A stretch of 64,000 nt of DNA, from contig NC_056041.1 of NCBI RefSeq assembly GCF_004379255.2, forward strand, positions 558,001 to 622,000, in the 5' to 3' direction. Shown piece by piece: positions 44,357-56,259 of the stretch (within the stretch, counting starts at the first letter, position 1; the number at the start of each line of letters is the position of its first letter). A program made the translations under genes and the position numbers. The notes under the pieces are model-generated. The model saw only the letters and a program-made list of their open reading frames with translations, searched no databases and was not told the origin of the DNA. Source of the DNA: Salvia splendens (lineage: Eukaryota > Streptophyta > Magnoliopsida > Lamiales > Lamiaceae).

Positions 44357-45534
44357 TTATTGATTATCACCGGTCTGTGCAGTTAGATGCTCCGAGACAT
44401 CAGCCAGCGACTTGAGGTTGCATTTGATCAGAGCCTCAACGAAGTAGCATGTTTCATCCTTGGTGTTCCCTTCCGGAACATCCACAACAAAGGACTCGAT
44501 CACCATTGTCCCCGGCCTTCCATCAATTGTCTCTGGATGAACGGTGATGATGGAGGAGTAGTTCTGCAATTGACAAAAAACGACGTTCATACCCTCACCA
44601 TTGATAACAATAGATAGCAGATTGGACCTAAATTTGGTCCGTAGTCTGAAATCACAAGTCAATTACACATTCAATTGCCATATGACATATTTATTCAATT
44701 TTATCTCAACTCATAGATGACAATAAATGCCAGATTGGCCTAAATTTGTTCTGTAATCTCAAATCACAAGCCAATTACATATTCAATTGAAGATGGTGAT
44801 GACAACACCAACACATTGAAGAAAATGTATCAACATAATGCGTTTCTAAATCGGAAAAAACAAGCTCAAAACATGATTGTCAAATGTAATATTTACTTAA
44901 GTTTATCTGAATCTCGTACCGGCAATTGTGATTCAATAAGCAAATCTAGAACTAAAACCGAAGCACACCAGAATTTTAACTATAATTAGCTGCGATTTCA
45001 ATCACGAATGCCGAATTACGAAATGTAGCTGATTCAATCGCCATTAACGGAAAAACGAAAGAGGAGGAGGCGGAGGAGCATACCTTGAGGCGGTGATCTC
45101 CGCCGACAATCCGCATGCTGAAAATGTGCTCCTCATCATCGAGCAGCTCGAGGCGCTCCTTGCTAGTGGTAGCAGGCAGCCCCGATTTCACATTCACCTC
45201 TCTCACAGTTCCGATCTGCAAATCGCCCTGTGCAATACACCGGCTCACGAACGGCTTGTACCGCTGCGGCTGATCGAACCGCCTCACCAGCGACCAAACC
45301 TACGCCACAAATCACATCTCATCAAATAAAATTGAAACAAAATGAAAATCAAAATCAATCGCAGATCTGAGCGTGAAATCGTACGAGAGGGAGAGGAGCT
45401 TTGATGTGTTTGACTAAGGACGAAGAGCACTGATTCTCGCCGACGTCGTGCTTGTGGTGCCTCCGGATGAAATCCTCCTCGGGAGCACCGCCGCCGCCGC
45501 AGCCGCGTCTGTCGCCGATCATCGGGCCAACCAT
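44357..45534 (-). CDS. PYL9: Abscisic acid receptor, PYL8/PYL9-like
   Basis: A soluble START-fold receptor that binds abscisic acid and inhibits clade A PP2C phosphatases. Exons 45534-45385, 45299-45084 and 44563-44357 (minus strand) give 190 residues. The three-exon structure is that of the PYL7-10 group. Motifs in order: HHKHDVGENQCSSSLVKHI, VWSLVRRFDQPQRYKPFVSRC, gate loop SGLPATTS, LDDEEHIFSMRIVGGDHRLK (latch HRL), NYSSIITVHPETIDG, and the C-terminal helix DETCYFVEALIKCNLKSLADVS. The start MVGPMIGDRR was chosen by similarity; the same frame is open to 45660 but lacks family resemblance. All gate, latch and PP2C-contact segments look intact. The assignment to subgroup III is firm; PYL8 versus PYL9 is not. 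Confidence 0.93.
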
Positions 45535-45842
45535 TGCTGAAATCGACGGTGGAGATTTGTGACGGAGGAAGGAGTGGATTTTGAGGGGGGAGGAGAAGGG
45601 GAAGGAGTGGGTGAGAGGGAGTGAATGAGAATCAAAGTCAGAGCTTTCACAACAGTCCAAAACACACCGCCATTGGCAGCTTCAACTTGCTTCAGTGGTC
45701 CAAAATGTGTATTTCTTTAATGTTTCATCCACGTCAAATCACACAATAGTTTATTCATATTCAAATAGTAATCTTATAATTGCATAGTTATCCAACTTTA
45801 TAATTTTTCTAATTTTAATTTTAGAGATGAAAGATTGAGATC

Positions 45843-46190
45843 ATATTCTAACCGGATCATGCGCAGCTCATGAGCGACCAACAGGATCATGCGCAACTCA
45901 TGAGCGACATGATTGAAGAAGTGTGGGCTCGTAACCGCCGTCGCTGAGTTTGCGTTTTTTTAATTCGCATTGTAATGTATTAATTTTTATTAAATGAAAT
46001 GAAGTTTTTGAAATTCGTATTTTAATTTATTAGTTTTTTTAAATTCGTATGAATTTTGTAAATATTAAAAAAATGATGATGTGGCGCGCCATAGAGCGCG
46101 CCTTAGGGCGCCCCACTGCAAGTGAGGAGGTAGGTGGATAAAACTGATGACGTGGCGCGCCTTAGGGCGCCCCACTGCTGATGCCCTAAT
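45843..46190 (+). pseudogene. Possible tail of a Harbinger-type transposon gene with GC-rich end repeats
   Basis: A reading frame at 45890-45948 gives HAQLMSDMIEEVWARNRRR and a stop, resembling the C-terminus of plant Harbinger-type proteins. The unit DHAQLMS is present twice upstream. After about 130 bp come two copies of a GC-rich block (GTGGCGCGCC ... TTAGGGCGCCCCACTGC) near 46081-46120 and 46151-46180. Only the last piece of a gene is present. The family call is weak. Confidence 0.3.
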
Positions 46191-46583
46191 TTCCCACCTT
46201 TGTAAAAGGGAAGCATCCGAAAAAATACAAATTTTAGTTAAATTCTAGTCTAATTAGCAACTTTAAAATGTAGCCATAAAAATTATAAATTTTAATATTT
46301 TTCTCAATTTTTTCATAATAAATATTTCAATTTTCTATTTGTGATTAGTCATTAATTTTCTCAAATTAATGACGATGATTTATTTATTAATTATGTTAAT
46401 AAAAATGATATTGTGATTTATGAGTAGTTTTGTTACCTTAAATTATACCTCACTTAAAATTGAAAATATTAAAACTTGTATGATCGAAGTTTAAAATAAC
46501 AAGATAACATCATAATTTAATAAATTTCATGATTTTTCTTTTTATCTGTTTTGTACTACTACAATAAAATAGGGAACATGAAA

Positions 46584-46965
46584 GAGTGATGCCAAATGGT
46601 CATAATGTGGCCGGCCATAAAGAGTAATTTAGTTCATTTATATGTAGAAAAAAATTAGAATTACCGATATAAACTTATATGTGTGTGAATGGACTTGTGA
46701 GTTGATACTTATCTTTGAATTCTATTACGCAAAACACATTGATATCACGAATTACTGTATACGTTGAGCAACAATCAATAAATGGCAGTAGTAATAAGTT
46801 GAACAAAACCTACGAAAGAGCAACACTAACATGTTGAGCAACATATAATGAAGATGATATAAAAGTAAAATCAAGTAGTATTAAACCAAAAATTTGAAAA
46901 AAAAAATCAATTTTTTTTGTTATTTAATTAATTTATGGCTGGCCATAATGTGGCCGCATAGCATT
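46584..46965. mobile_element. MITE-like element with 40-bp imperfect inverted ends
   Basis: The left block ATGCCAAATGGTCATAATGTGGCCGGCCATAAA... is inverted at the right end (TTTATGGCTGGCCATAATGTGGCCGCATAGCAT). The core is AT-rich and non-coding. No convincing target duplication was found, so the superfamily is unknown. (Blocks are written shorter than the full arms.). Confidence 0.4.
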
Positions 46966-47770
46966 ATTCAATCGGAAAAGTGGTACAGTAATATATACTA
47001 ATAAAGTAATAATAATTGAAGAAAAATGAGTGGTGAAGAATTATGTATGACAAAGAGGATTGGTTGGGAGTGAGTGTGGGGTTGTTTTTACATTTATGAT
47101 TGGTTTAAATAGAAGTCTACTTTTGTGGCAGGTGAGATTGGTTAATTTGCTAAGAAAAGACCAATTGGGAAGGTTAAGTTTACGTTAGCAGCTCCGCAAT
47201 TTTCTCTACTATTTTGCGGCGATGAGGGTATGATGGGAAATAGAATTGTTTTATTTTATATTTTGAGCTTATCTTAAAGCAATAACGATGTAAATAAAAT
47301 TTCATTTCTTCTCATTATGTAATCTTGATTGTCTGGTTAAGTTTTATGATTTGACTTGGTCCCGGGAATATAGGCAAAGACAGAGACTGTACAAATATGG
47401 CAAATTTCTGTAACATCAGACCACGAACCTTTGGCATGTCTAGTAATTTTATTTTAGGGATATTGGAACCTAATATTATAAAAAATTTTAAAAGATGAAT
47501 TTTTCCTATGATTTTTAAAATTAGTAAATAATATCACGAATTTTACCCCGAGTTTTTATTTTCCACCAATGAAAAATTCCAGAAAATTATAGTATCATGA
47601 TAAAAAAAAATTCATAATTTTTCGACAACAACTTCGAGAGCTGGAAAAACCCCAACTTTTGAAAACTTTCATGACATTAGATGTCAATACGACAATATTC
47701 CTTTATTTTATTTAAACTTTTTATTTATGGCTTTACCTGTAATAGTACTCCATATGTTTTGTAAATAGTA

Positions 47771-48030
47771 CTCATTTTATTCCATAGTAGTTGAATCATT
47801 TTGTCATTTTATCATTTTAGTATATTCCATAACACAGAGGCATTTTCCTTTTTAGTAAAGTCAATAGATTTCTTCTCACTTACTTTACTCTCTCTTACTT
47901 TATTCTCTCTCCATCTCTCAACCTTTTTCATTTCCTACTTTATTCTTCGTTTACTTAACTCATTTAACATAATTTTTCTTGATCTTCGTGCCGAAAAGAT
48001 TTGCCACCACGCTACTATGGAATGGAGGGG
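47771..48030. mobile_element. Stowaway-like MITE
   Basis: The ends CTCATTTTATTCCATAGTAG and CTACTATGGAATGGAGGGG are inverted copies with TA on both sides (47769-47770, 48031-48032). About 260 bp, AT-rich core, no coding capacity. Confidence 0.55.
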
Positions 48031-48460
48031 TAGTACTAGTAAAACACATAACTAAAAGCTTTGTTTATCAATTCACGACCAAGAAGCTTTGTTCAACTCA
48101 CGATTAATATGCATTTTGGGCAAATAGGATCAATTTGCGATTAAAGAATTTTACGGTTGTAATATTATAATAATAAAGTAAAATTTTAATAGTAGTAACT
48201 TTTTTTCATTGTCTTGATAACTATTCTCATTTCATAATAGTAAAATTTGTATATATACTAAGCTAGTAAGCTATATTGCATATAATAGAGAATAAAAAGA
48301 ATATCCTAGAAATGTATTGGATATTAGTTGGAGAATTGAGTTGAAAAGACATTACTGGTTCGAGTGTAATGTAGTATAAAATCATAAACTGCCAAAAAAA
48401 AGACAACATTGATTGATAGCATTAATGTAAAGACACAAATGTAGGCATTTCTAGTCTTCT

Positions 48461-51400
48461 CTACCAGCTTAGGGAATTGCTCGACTGCTGAACTTTAGCA
48501 GCATAAGCATTTTCGATATCTTCCTGCATTTTTCAACACAAAAAATTAAGTACTCCTACAAGCACTTTTGCACATCAAATTTTAACGAATTTGGCTCTTA
48601 AATCAATGGTAAATGAATAATATGAGCTTTTGGTGGAAAATGAATTCATAAAATGTGGCAAGAAACCAAATCTTGGGGGACCAATAGAATTCTTAAAATG
48701 ACAAGCATAAATGGAAGTACAAGAATAAAGTGAATGTTCGATTTGGCACACTATATTTTTTATATTCATTCAGTCAATAATAATATTTTTCTATTTTGGT
48801 TCATCCATAAAAATTAGTTTTCTTCTATTTTTTACTATATCTAATAAGATGAGATTTCCTTTCCACTTAAATATTTTTCTATTATTTTACCAATTATTGT
48901 CTTTGAATTCATGACATTCAATACTAAGTCCATTGATAATGAAAAAGAGGGAATACTATTTTGGTCTATTATACTTTTATCCCTACAGTTTTGTTTACTG
49001 TCACTACTTTAGAAAAGATCAGAGTCCAAAAAATGGAAGTGTGTGATGGAGAAATATGTATGTATATCTTGTCAAATTGAGGGCAGATTCTGTTTAGCAA
49101 ATGGATAAGAAAATATAGGGATACAATTTGCTCCTTTTTTCTTTTTCTTTTATGGCAATAAATAAAGTCATGGCTCAGTAAAGAAAAGAGATTTGGGCTT
49201 AAGAATATACCTTGCAGGACTTTAGCAGAGGGTGCAAAAAAGATGACTTGAAATATCTGTATGATTCGCCAAGTGAGGTATTTTCCAAATCTGCCAGCAA
49301 AAGGTTTAACAAAATCACAATTATGAGTATGAAAGAGATGGTCGATATAGATATTTAGGACTTCAAAGACTATTACATACTTATCTCACCCCCACTTCCT
49401 AGAGGCCGCATGTTAAGTTCTTCCAGAAGCTGCAAACTCACCAAAAAGAAAATTGCATTAGCCAGTCTTCAGCACTGCACCATGATGAATCATATCTTCC
49501 ACAATCATATACCATCGAAGTTTGGGTCCCTCTCTTAAGGACTGAATGCGAGGAACTGGCAATTTTAACTAAAGAAACACACTACCAGCCCCAAAGAAGA
49601 ACATGATTGAATAAAAGTTCTCTTACTATGTAGGTCGTGGTCAAGAAGCGTGAATTCATTTTCTTACAATAAATTACAGAGCCATCATCATATTAAACAA
49701 GCAAACTCCCAACAAATGGCCAGTAACCGGATCTGATAGCTAGTAGGAGACATAACTAAAGAAATGCAGTACTAGTATACAAGATCTGACTGATGCTGAA
49801 TGGCAAGGAAGATAGTGTGGACTTATTGAACCTCTGAAAGCCAATACTTGGCATTATTGTGTAGTTGTGTTAGAGTTCTAACTAAACTAGTTTTATGCCT
49901 CTGCTGGGAGCAATGTATTGAGCTAAAACTATCACAATATTCATCATAGTAGTGCAATCAAGAGTATTATCCGATGATGAAAATTATATAGAGTGGAAGT
50001 ATCACAAAAAATCGTGTATTACCAGAGAACATAACCAATAATGATCATATATATAAAGTATCTAGGCATCTAATCAAAGCATTGTCAGTGTATATATATT
50101 TTAACTTGTGACTTCTCACCCTGGAAAGGGTTGGCACGGAAGAAGGATCAAAATCTTCACAGTGCTTAGGATCAATGGGAACACAAACACGGCCTGAAAA
50201 GAAAATTAGAAATTGGATGATAATTAATATGCAGATAAACTTGAAAGCAAGGAATTCACCATGCCATTATCTACCATGAGTATGAGTATCCTGGACAGCA
50301 TGTATTGAAAAAGGAGGCATGTTAAACAAACCTGTTTTCGGGTGTATGCAGAAAGGTGCCTTCAGCAAGTGATTCATGTGTTTTGAGACCTGAGATGGAA
50401 ATGGGAAACTTCAAGCACAGTATGCATCTAATTCATAACTCACCATATTATCTTCCCTATACCAAAATAAAACTGAAAATGGGAATATGGAAAACCTCCA
50501 AATCAAGTCTTGGATAGGTGAAGGTAAACATAATTTCTTCAACACACCTACGGACACCCAGCATCTAAAATACAGAGACGATATGAATAAGAGACGATAC
50601 AACTAATAATATCAGTCAAAAATAAAAAAGAAAATCAATTTTAATTTTAACATTTTATCTTAGTTGAATGAGGAAACTACAAGAATAGCAATTACATGTA
50701 AAAAAAGCAAAAATATATCTTCGAGAAAAAGATTATGTGGAGTCATACCTTCTGTTTTCCTGATTGTAAAAGATATTTCAGTTGACCCCATCGAACAACA
50801 TTGATATCATCACGTGTGCGTTTCTTATCCTGCCACTTCCCCCGAAGCTCAGAAGTAATGGCTGTCAGAGTACGAATGGGGAAGGATATAGATTATTTCT
50901 TTCACCACAAAGGAAATAGCAATTACAAAGCACTCTAGCTTACATTCATCTGGAATCATTTCCAGTATCTTTTCATATCTATCTTCATCTGAAAATAAAT
51001 TTTGACTCAAAACAAACTTTTCCTCAAAGAATTCCTTCACAACTTCAGCAGATCTCCTGTTGGATGGAAAAAATGTAATTTGTGATGAATAAGTAGAGAT
51101 ACAACAACCATATATATAACTTGCATACCCTATGAAAGGATGAAACATCTGCCCAACTAGGGTAACTTTTTTAATGCTGTGTTCATTTCCCTGGAGGAAA
51201 ACAGGACACATGACAAAACAAAAAGGATTTTAGAACCATAATAGTGCCTAAGATATATTCAAATTTCAAAGAGATACTTGCAAGATTTAATCAATAAGAA
51301 TAAGAGTAAACCTTATGGACATGTAAATAATTAACTATAGCAGCCCTTTGTCCATCGTCCAACCTTGCCAATAATAATTACAGTTTAGCATATACTAGGG

Positions 51401-53222
51401 TCAATAAATGGTCAAAAGTGATCATATCTGTATTAAGGCACCATTACCTTCTCGCTTTTCCGTCACAAACCCAGCAATGCACACCACGACGTCCACTATA
51501 CACCCATAAAATGTGGTTGAATCCAAAGTCCTCTGCATAATCAGGCATATAAGGAAATATGGCCAACAAAATTGGAAAAAAAGAGTCAATAGAATCGGAT
51601 ACTCAACAAACTTAACCAGACAACTGAAAGAGCAAAACTTAAAGTATAAAATAGTCAGAATAACAAGACAAGAAGACTGAAAGAAAGACAAAATAAAGTG
51701 TTGAACTCTTTTGTCAAAGAAACATGAGTGAGGAAGTGTTGTCTTGGCATATATGTTCTCCTATAGTGAAAGAAAGAAGAAACCTATATTTGTGAGTGCA
51801 CAACAAGTGGGTAAGTAGTGACAAAATTTCAATTGTAAATGAGTAAAAGGAAGACATCAGAAAATGACATGTTTTCAACTATGCAAGCTTACACCACCGT
51901 TACAAACTTACAGAGTTGCAAACAGCATACAAGGTTTCCTGTTACTAATTCAATTTCATTATTTGTAATTAGAATTGCTAAAGATACCAACCATAAAAGG
52001 ATGGAGTTGTAATATTCTCAGTATTTTATTAGGTGATTTAGCAATATAGCTTCTGTCCCCATACTAAATTTCATGCCAATACAACAATTTAGTATATCGT
52101 GTGCACCATTTCCTACCTCTAAGCGCAGTATCAATTATTTTAATGGCAACTGTCATCAATGGCCAACATGCCGAACAAACATCAGCTCCCTTGCAGCAAA
52201 ATCTGACATCATCATAATCTGATATATCCTGCAGTTGTAAGATAAAGGGATCATAATTTGGGCATCCATGTGACTTATTTACTTCACCGGTATGATTGTA
52301 TCTGAAAATCCCACCACAGTTGAAATATTAATGCTGGAGAATAACTACTTACGATATCAAATACAAGTTCCCTCTCAACTGGTCTGAAAACATTACCATC
52401 AGACTGCCCATATGCACTTCTTTTCTTAGGCTGCAAATCCAAAATGCATTTCAATTCACAGCATACGAAGTTTATCAGTGAACAGAACTTACAGAAACTA
52501 AAATTTCCATCAAGATTGTAAAATATGTGGCCCTCTATAAACCATAAGCTCAGTGAGACTTACATCCACACTGTATACGGGACCAATATCAATTTTGAAA
52601 GGGCATTGATGCTTGATGGCCTTTTCAAGATCGTCTACATCTTTGAAAGACTGAAACCGCAGGTAGATATCATTTTCTAAGGTGAATGAAAACTCCCTTC
52701 TCCCAAAGTAAGATGCATCACATCCTGGATGCTTTCCATCTAGAAAGTAAAACATACAACTATAAGCCAGCCAATAAAAATTGCATAATTATAGCAGGAG
52801 CCGAATAAAGATTACCATTTCCATACGACATCCATTTGTGCATCTCAGCGTATGGAAAAAAATTCACTGCACGTATGAGATCAAACAAAAGGTAACTTCA
52901 CGTACAAATAAAAGAAAAAATAACACACTCGGTCAGCAAAAGATTAAAATTAGGCAAACAAGAATAAATTTTTTGTATGGTAAGCATTCAATTTTATTAA
53001 AAAAAATCAAATAACCAAGCATTGAGGTCAAAGGTGAGTAGAATCTGTCGAATTCAAATTTGGGGAAGACAAAATAAAACAAACAAAAAATGTGTTACCA
53101 TAGTAAGTCTTGAGATAGTTAGAGTTGAATCCATCTGGAATTTCATAGTTTGGCTTGTGCCCGTTTTCCACTCCGTCGATTACCATGTCTTCCCTAGTAT
53201 TCTCAGCTTCCTCTCTCACCAT
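48461..53222 (-). CDS. PRIM1: DNA primase small (catalytic) subunit
   Basis: This is the catalytic primase of the DNA polymerase alpha-primase complex, which makes RNA primers in nuclear DNA replication. Sixteen exons on the minus strand sum to 1350 bp, 449 residues: 53222-53099, 52866-52816, 52739-52564, 52430-52353, 52228-52117, 51532-51448, 51363-51312, 51190-51129, 51056-50944, 50861-50749, 50564-50496, 50389-50332, 50193-50120, 49429-49390, 49290-49211, 48523-48461. Key motifs: [46 protein letters not shown], the catalytic Asp pair in [15 protein letters not shown], zinc ligands [12 protein letters not shown], and [15 protein letters not shown]. The C-terminal half (LPRLDLE-like, [19 protein letters not shown]) is complete. 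Length matches plant and animal homologs. No gene duplication or break is seen. The intron positions near IGR and the last exons were fitted by frame only. Confidence 0.92.
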
Positions 53223-53741
53223 TTCCGAACAATTCAGCTTTTCCTATCTATAGTTACTGGAGCCAAGGAGCGAAAAAACCAGCTGAAAAATCTTAGTCCC
53301 GAACTAGTCGCAGAATTCCGGAAAAAAATTGCAGCATACAATACAAGAATTGAAACAATCGGAGTGTCGTATCGTTTAGGCAGGCGGCAGATGGAAAGAG
53401 GAATTGGGGGAAATGGCGGGAAAATAAAGACCGTGGAGTGAGGATTTGGCGGGAAAAAACTAATCGACAACAGTATTTATTTTTAACTGGAATCAGTGGG
53501 CTTTTGATGGGCTTTCTGGATTTGGACCAAGAGTGTAATGCCAAAATATTTTGCTTGGTTTTGTAGGGTCTCTCTTTTGGATTTGTCCTTGTTCGTTAAA
53601 AAAATTTTGATGAGAAAAAATCATAAAAATCATCAGTCTATGTATAGTTATTACTGTTCTAAATTTTTGAACGGAGCATAAAATTTAATCGATCTTTTAT
53701 ATAGTACTCGTATTTAGTAAATTTTTCTTTACTAATTATTA

Positions 53742-53981
53742 CTCCCTCCGTCCCTCTGCAGTAGAGACGTTTCATTTTCAGCACTCGTTTTGAAAAAATG
53801 ATAGTAATAAATAGTTAAAGTAGAGAAAAAGTAAACTAAGAGAAATAATAATATAGAGAAGACTCTTATCTATATTATTTACTCTCTTACTTTACTCTTT
53901 CTTCATTTTAACTATTTATTATCATTTTTTCAAAATGAGTGCTCAAAATGAAACATCTCTACTACAGAGGGACGGAGGGAG
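53742..53981. mobile_element. Stowaway MITE forming a long hairpin
   Basis: Starts CTCCCTCCGTCCCTCTGCAG and ends GAGGGACGGAGGGAG, with TA on both sides (53740-53741, 53982-53983). The arms stay complementary for about 100 bp (for example GAGACGTTTCATTTT / AAAATGAAACATCTC and AATAAATAGTTAAA / TTTAACTATTTATT), leaving a short loop. It lies about 520 bp upstream of the primase start codon. Confidence 0.85.
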
Positions 53982-54373
53982 TACAATATTTGTTTTTCGG
54001 TAGGTCTCGTATTTTACTAATTTTATATTGTAAATCAAATTGTCCACTTTTAAACTACATATGGGAACGAAGAAGGTCTCATATTTTATTAATTTTATAT
54101 TGCAACTTAAATGATTCACTTTTAAACCAAGATGGGAACGAAGAAAGTAGTATGATATGAGATATCATATCATACGACCGTGAAGGGCTCAAATTCCATT
54201 AAGAGTCATAAGAGATGAAGTCATATGTCATATTATGAAATTGTACTATCCTTTTACTCATTGAGGATCCATTTGTTATGACTTACTATGCGGTACGAGA
54301 TAATTTAACTAGCATATATTATATCACATATGGAATCAATATTATATTGAGTTAGATGGATACGAAAATATGC

Positions 54374-54447
54374 ATTATATAATTTTGATGTTGGCTAAAA
54401 GTGTTAGAACATTATATAATTTTGATGTTGGCTAAAAGTGTTAGAAC
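54374..54447. repeat. Exact 37-bp tandem duplication
   Basis: The unit from ATTATATAATTTTG to AGTGTTAGAAC occurs twice back to back without mismatch. Probably a recent slippage event; no function is implied. Confidence 0.85.
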
Positions 54448-55154
54448 AATATGTGTCATATCTTCACCCTTCAATGTAATGCATATGTATAACATCTAAA
54501 ACAAATAAATCGAATTATTGACAACTCTATTGGGGTGTTGTCAAATGTCAAGAGATTGAAATCATAAATGTGGACCACACATTATAATTGTATACTTATC
54601 ACACATTTCACAATTTCATATGCAAAAATCAAAATATGTCTAAATTTTGCCATCACCTATAGCTATTTTAGAGTCTATTACCGTCAAATACGCCGAATTC
54701 TAATTCTAGGATGACACATATCACAAACCCTATCAATACATGATAAAACTTGATGAATTATTAGAGACTAGTTTCATTTAGTCTATGATCCCAACTTGCC
54801 AATTGACCAATTCTATCAATATTTATTTGCAGCATTTATTGAAAAATTATGACAAAAGTTCAAAATTAAATCAAAATATTGTAAAATTACAGCACGTATT
54901 GAGTCTAGTTTAATATATTTGTATCTATCTTTTAATAAATAGTGCCAATACATAATTAAAATACAAGAAAATGATAAGTAAGTTGTGGAGAAAAGAAGCA
55001 TGAAATCCGTACTTAAGGTGAAACAGGCACACTGGCAAACAACCTTAAGGAGGAAATAAATCCGAAATTCAGTAGACTAAACTGATTTAATAACTAAAAA
55101 AGATGGTAAAATACAACACTTTCTTAGAAAGTACTACTAATATTTAACTCGATG

Positions 55155-55967
55155 CTAATTCGCAAGAACTTCCCAAATCAACTCGGGATCGAACGACGGC
55201 AGCCGCGCTAGCGAGTACCCTTCAATATCCATCTCCGGCGGCGGCGCCGAGCACCACTCATCATTCGCCACCGACGACGAAGGCGACCCCTCCGCCTCCT
55301 TACTCCCCACCACGACCCCACTATCTGTGGTCGTGGTGGAGGCGCTCTCTGCCTTTTTGGGGGCGGGCCGGGACTTTCTCCCGCGCTTCGCCTTCTGGCA
55401 GATGGCGTGAATCTTTGCGTCGACGGAGCTTTTTAGGGCAGCGAGCCTCGTGGCGTCGCCGAGGCCGATCCTCGCAGGGTCCACGAGGTTGGGGAAGTTG
55501 AGGCGCGCGTACTCGCCGCGCAGCTTGTAGGCTGCTCGGTCGTACGCGTAGGCTGCGGCCTCTGCAGTGTCGTACGTGCCGAGCCAGACGCGCATACGAT
55601 TCTGCGGAAGCCGAATCTCCGCCACCCATTTCCCCCAGTGGCGTTGCCGCACGCCACGGTACAGCTTCTTCTTGCTCGGGCTGAAATACGTCGGAAACGG
55701 ACCCGGTCCCGCGACCGGGTTACTAGCGACGGAAATCAAAGGATTTTCGTAGGAAAATTTCCGTAGCAAATCTCTTTGTCTGCAATAGACGGATGAGCCC
55801 AGCGGTTCAGTCGCTTGCGCAGCGACGGAATTCGCGTTTTCGCGGTAGGAGAAGATCGAATCTAACGTGTTGGAATTCGTTGAGAGGATGAGCTGCGAGA
55901 GAGAAAATCCGATTTCGGATGCGTTTTGCGACGGAAAAGGTGTTCTGAAATCTTGAATTCTTGCCAT
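55155..55967 (-). CDS. AP2/ERF transcription factor, DREB A-6 type (ERF061-like)
   Basis: Intronless, 270 residues. The single AP2 domain (about 102-160) reads [54 protein letters not shown]. The upstream motifs [18 protein letters not shown] and [15 protein letters not shown] are, from memory, typical of the ERF061-like branch of DREB group A-6. The basic stretch [14 protein letters not shown] follows the domain and may be a nuclear localisation signal. The acidic/aromatic tail ([25 protein letters not shown]) resembles an activation motif. The ATG at 55967 is the first in this frame after the leader. DREB-type factors bind DRE or GCC boxes and usually act in stress responses; the target here is unknown. 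The coding region is strongly GC-rich. Confidence 0.92.
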   Translation of the reverse strand: MARIQDFRTPFPSQNASEIGFSLSQLILSTNSNTLDSIFSYRENANSVAAQATEPLGSSVYCRQRDLLRKFSYENPLISVASNPVAGPGPFPTYFSPSKKKLYRGVRQRHWGKWVAEIRLPQNRMRVWLGTYDTAEAAAYAYDRAAYKLRGEYARLNFPNLVDPARIGLGDATRLAALKSSVDAKIHAICQKAKRGRKSRPAPKKAESASTTTTDSGVVVGSKEAEGSPSSSVANDEWCSAPPPEMDIEGYSLARLPSFDPELIWEVLAN

Positions 55968-56245
55968 TTTTTTGCAACAATTTTGAAACAGAGGATGGAG
56001 GAAACAGGGTTCTCAAAAATTGCCCCTTTTTCTCCTCACAATTCCAAAAAAAGAAAAGATTAGGGATTGTTTGAAGATGGAAATTGATCACAGACAAAAA
56101 AAAAAGAAGGATCAATAGATTGTTGCAGAGGCAGAATAAGAAGTTAGAGTGGTGAGGATTATGACAGGGAGGATTTGGAGAGGGGATTTTAGATATTTGG
56201 ATTAAATTGTAAGACTTCTGAATATTTTATGGTGTTGGAAGTAAT

Positions 56246-56252
56246 ATTTATA
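56246..56252 (-). promoter_or_regulatory. TATA box of the ERF gene
   Basis: On the minus strand CTATAAATATT lies about 280 bp upstream of the start codon, implying a leader of roughly 250 nt. Confidence 0.5.
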
Positions 56253-56259
56253 GATGGGA

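Larger units (their letters stand above)
45661..48460. other. Intergenic rich in small transposon remnants
   Basis: About 2.8 kb between the ABA receptor and primase genes. It contains a possible Harbinger gene tail with GC-rich repeats (45843-46190), a MITE-like inverted repeat (46584-46965) and a Stowaway-like element (47771-48030), each listed separately. No host gene was seen. Confidence 0.55.
53223..55154. other. Primase upstream region and intergenic
   Basis: Contains the primase promoter or leader, a Stowaway MITE (53742-53981) and a 37-bp tandem duplication (54374-54447). The ORFs here do not look like proteins. No RNA gene was recognised. Confidence 0.5.

Noticed and set aside
48761..48960. 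Possible further Stowaway-like element after the primase gene's last exons
   Set aside because: The right side has GAGGGAATACTATTTT, but no matching left end could be found.
55807..56115. Possible upstream ORF overlapping the ERF start codon
   Set aside because: The open frame starts at TTG, not ATG; I see no ATG-initiated upstream ORF there.
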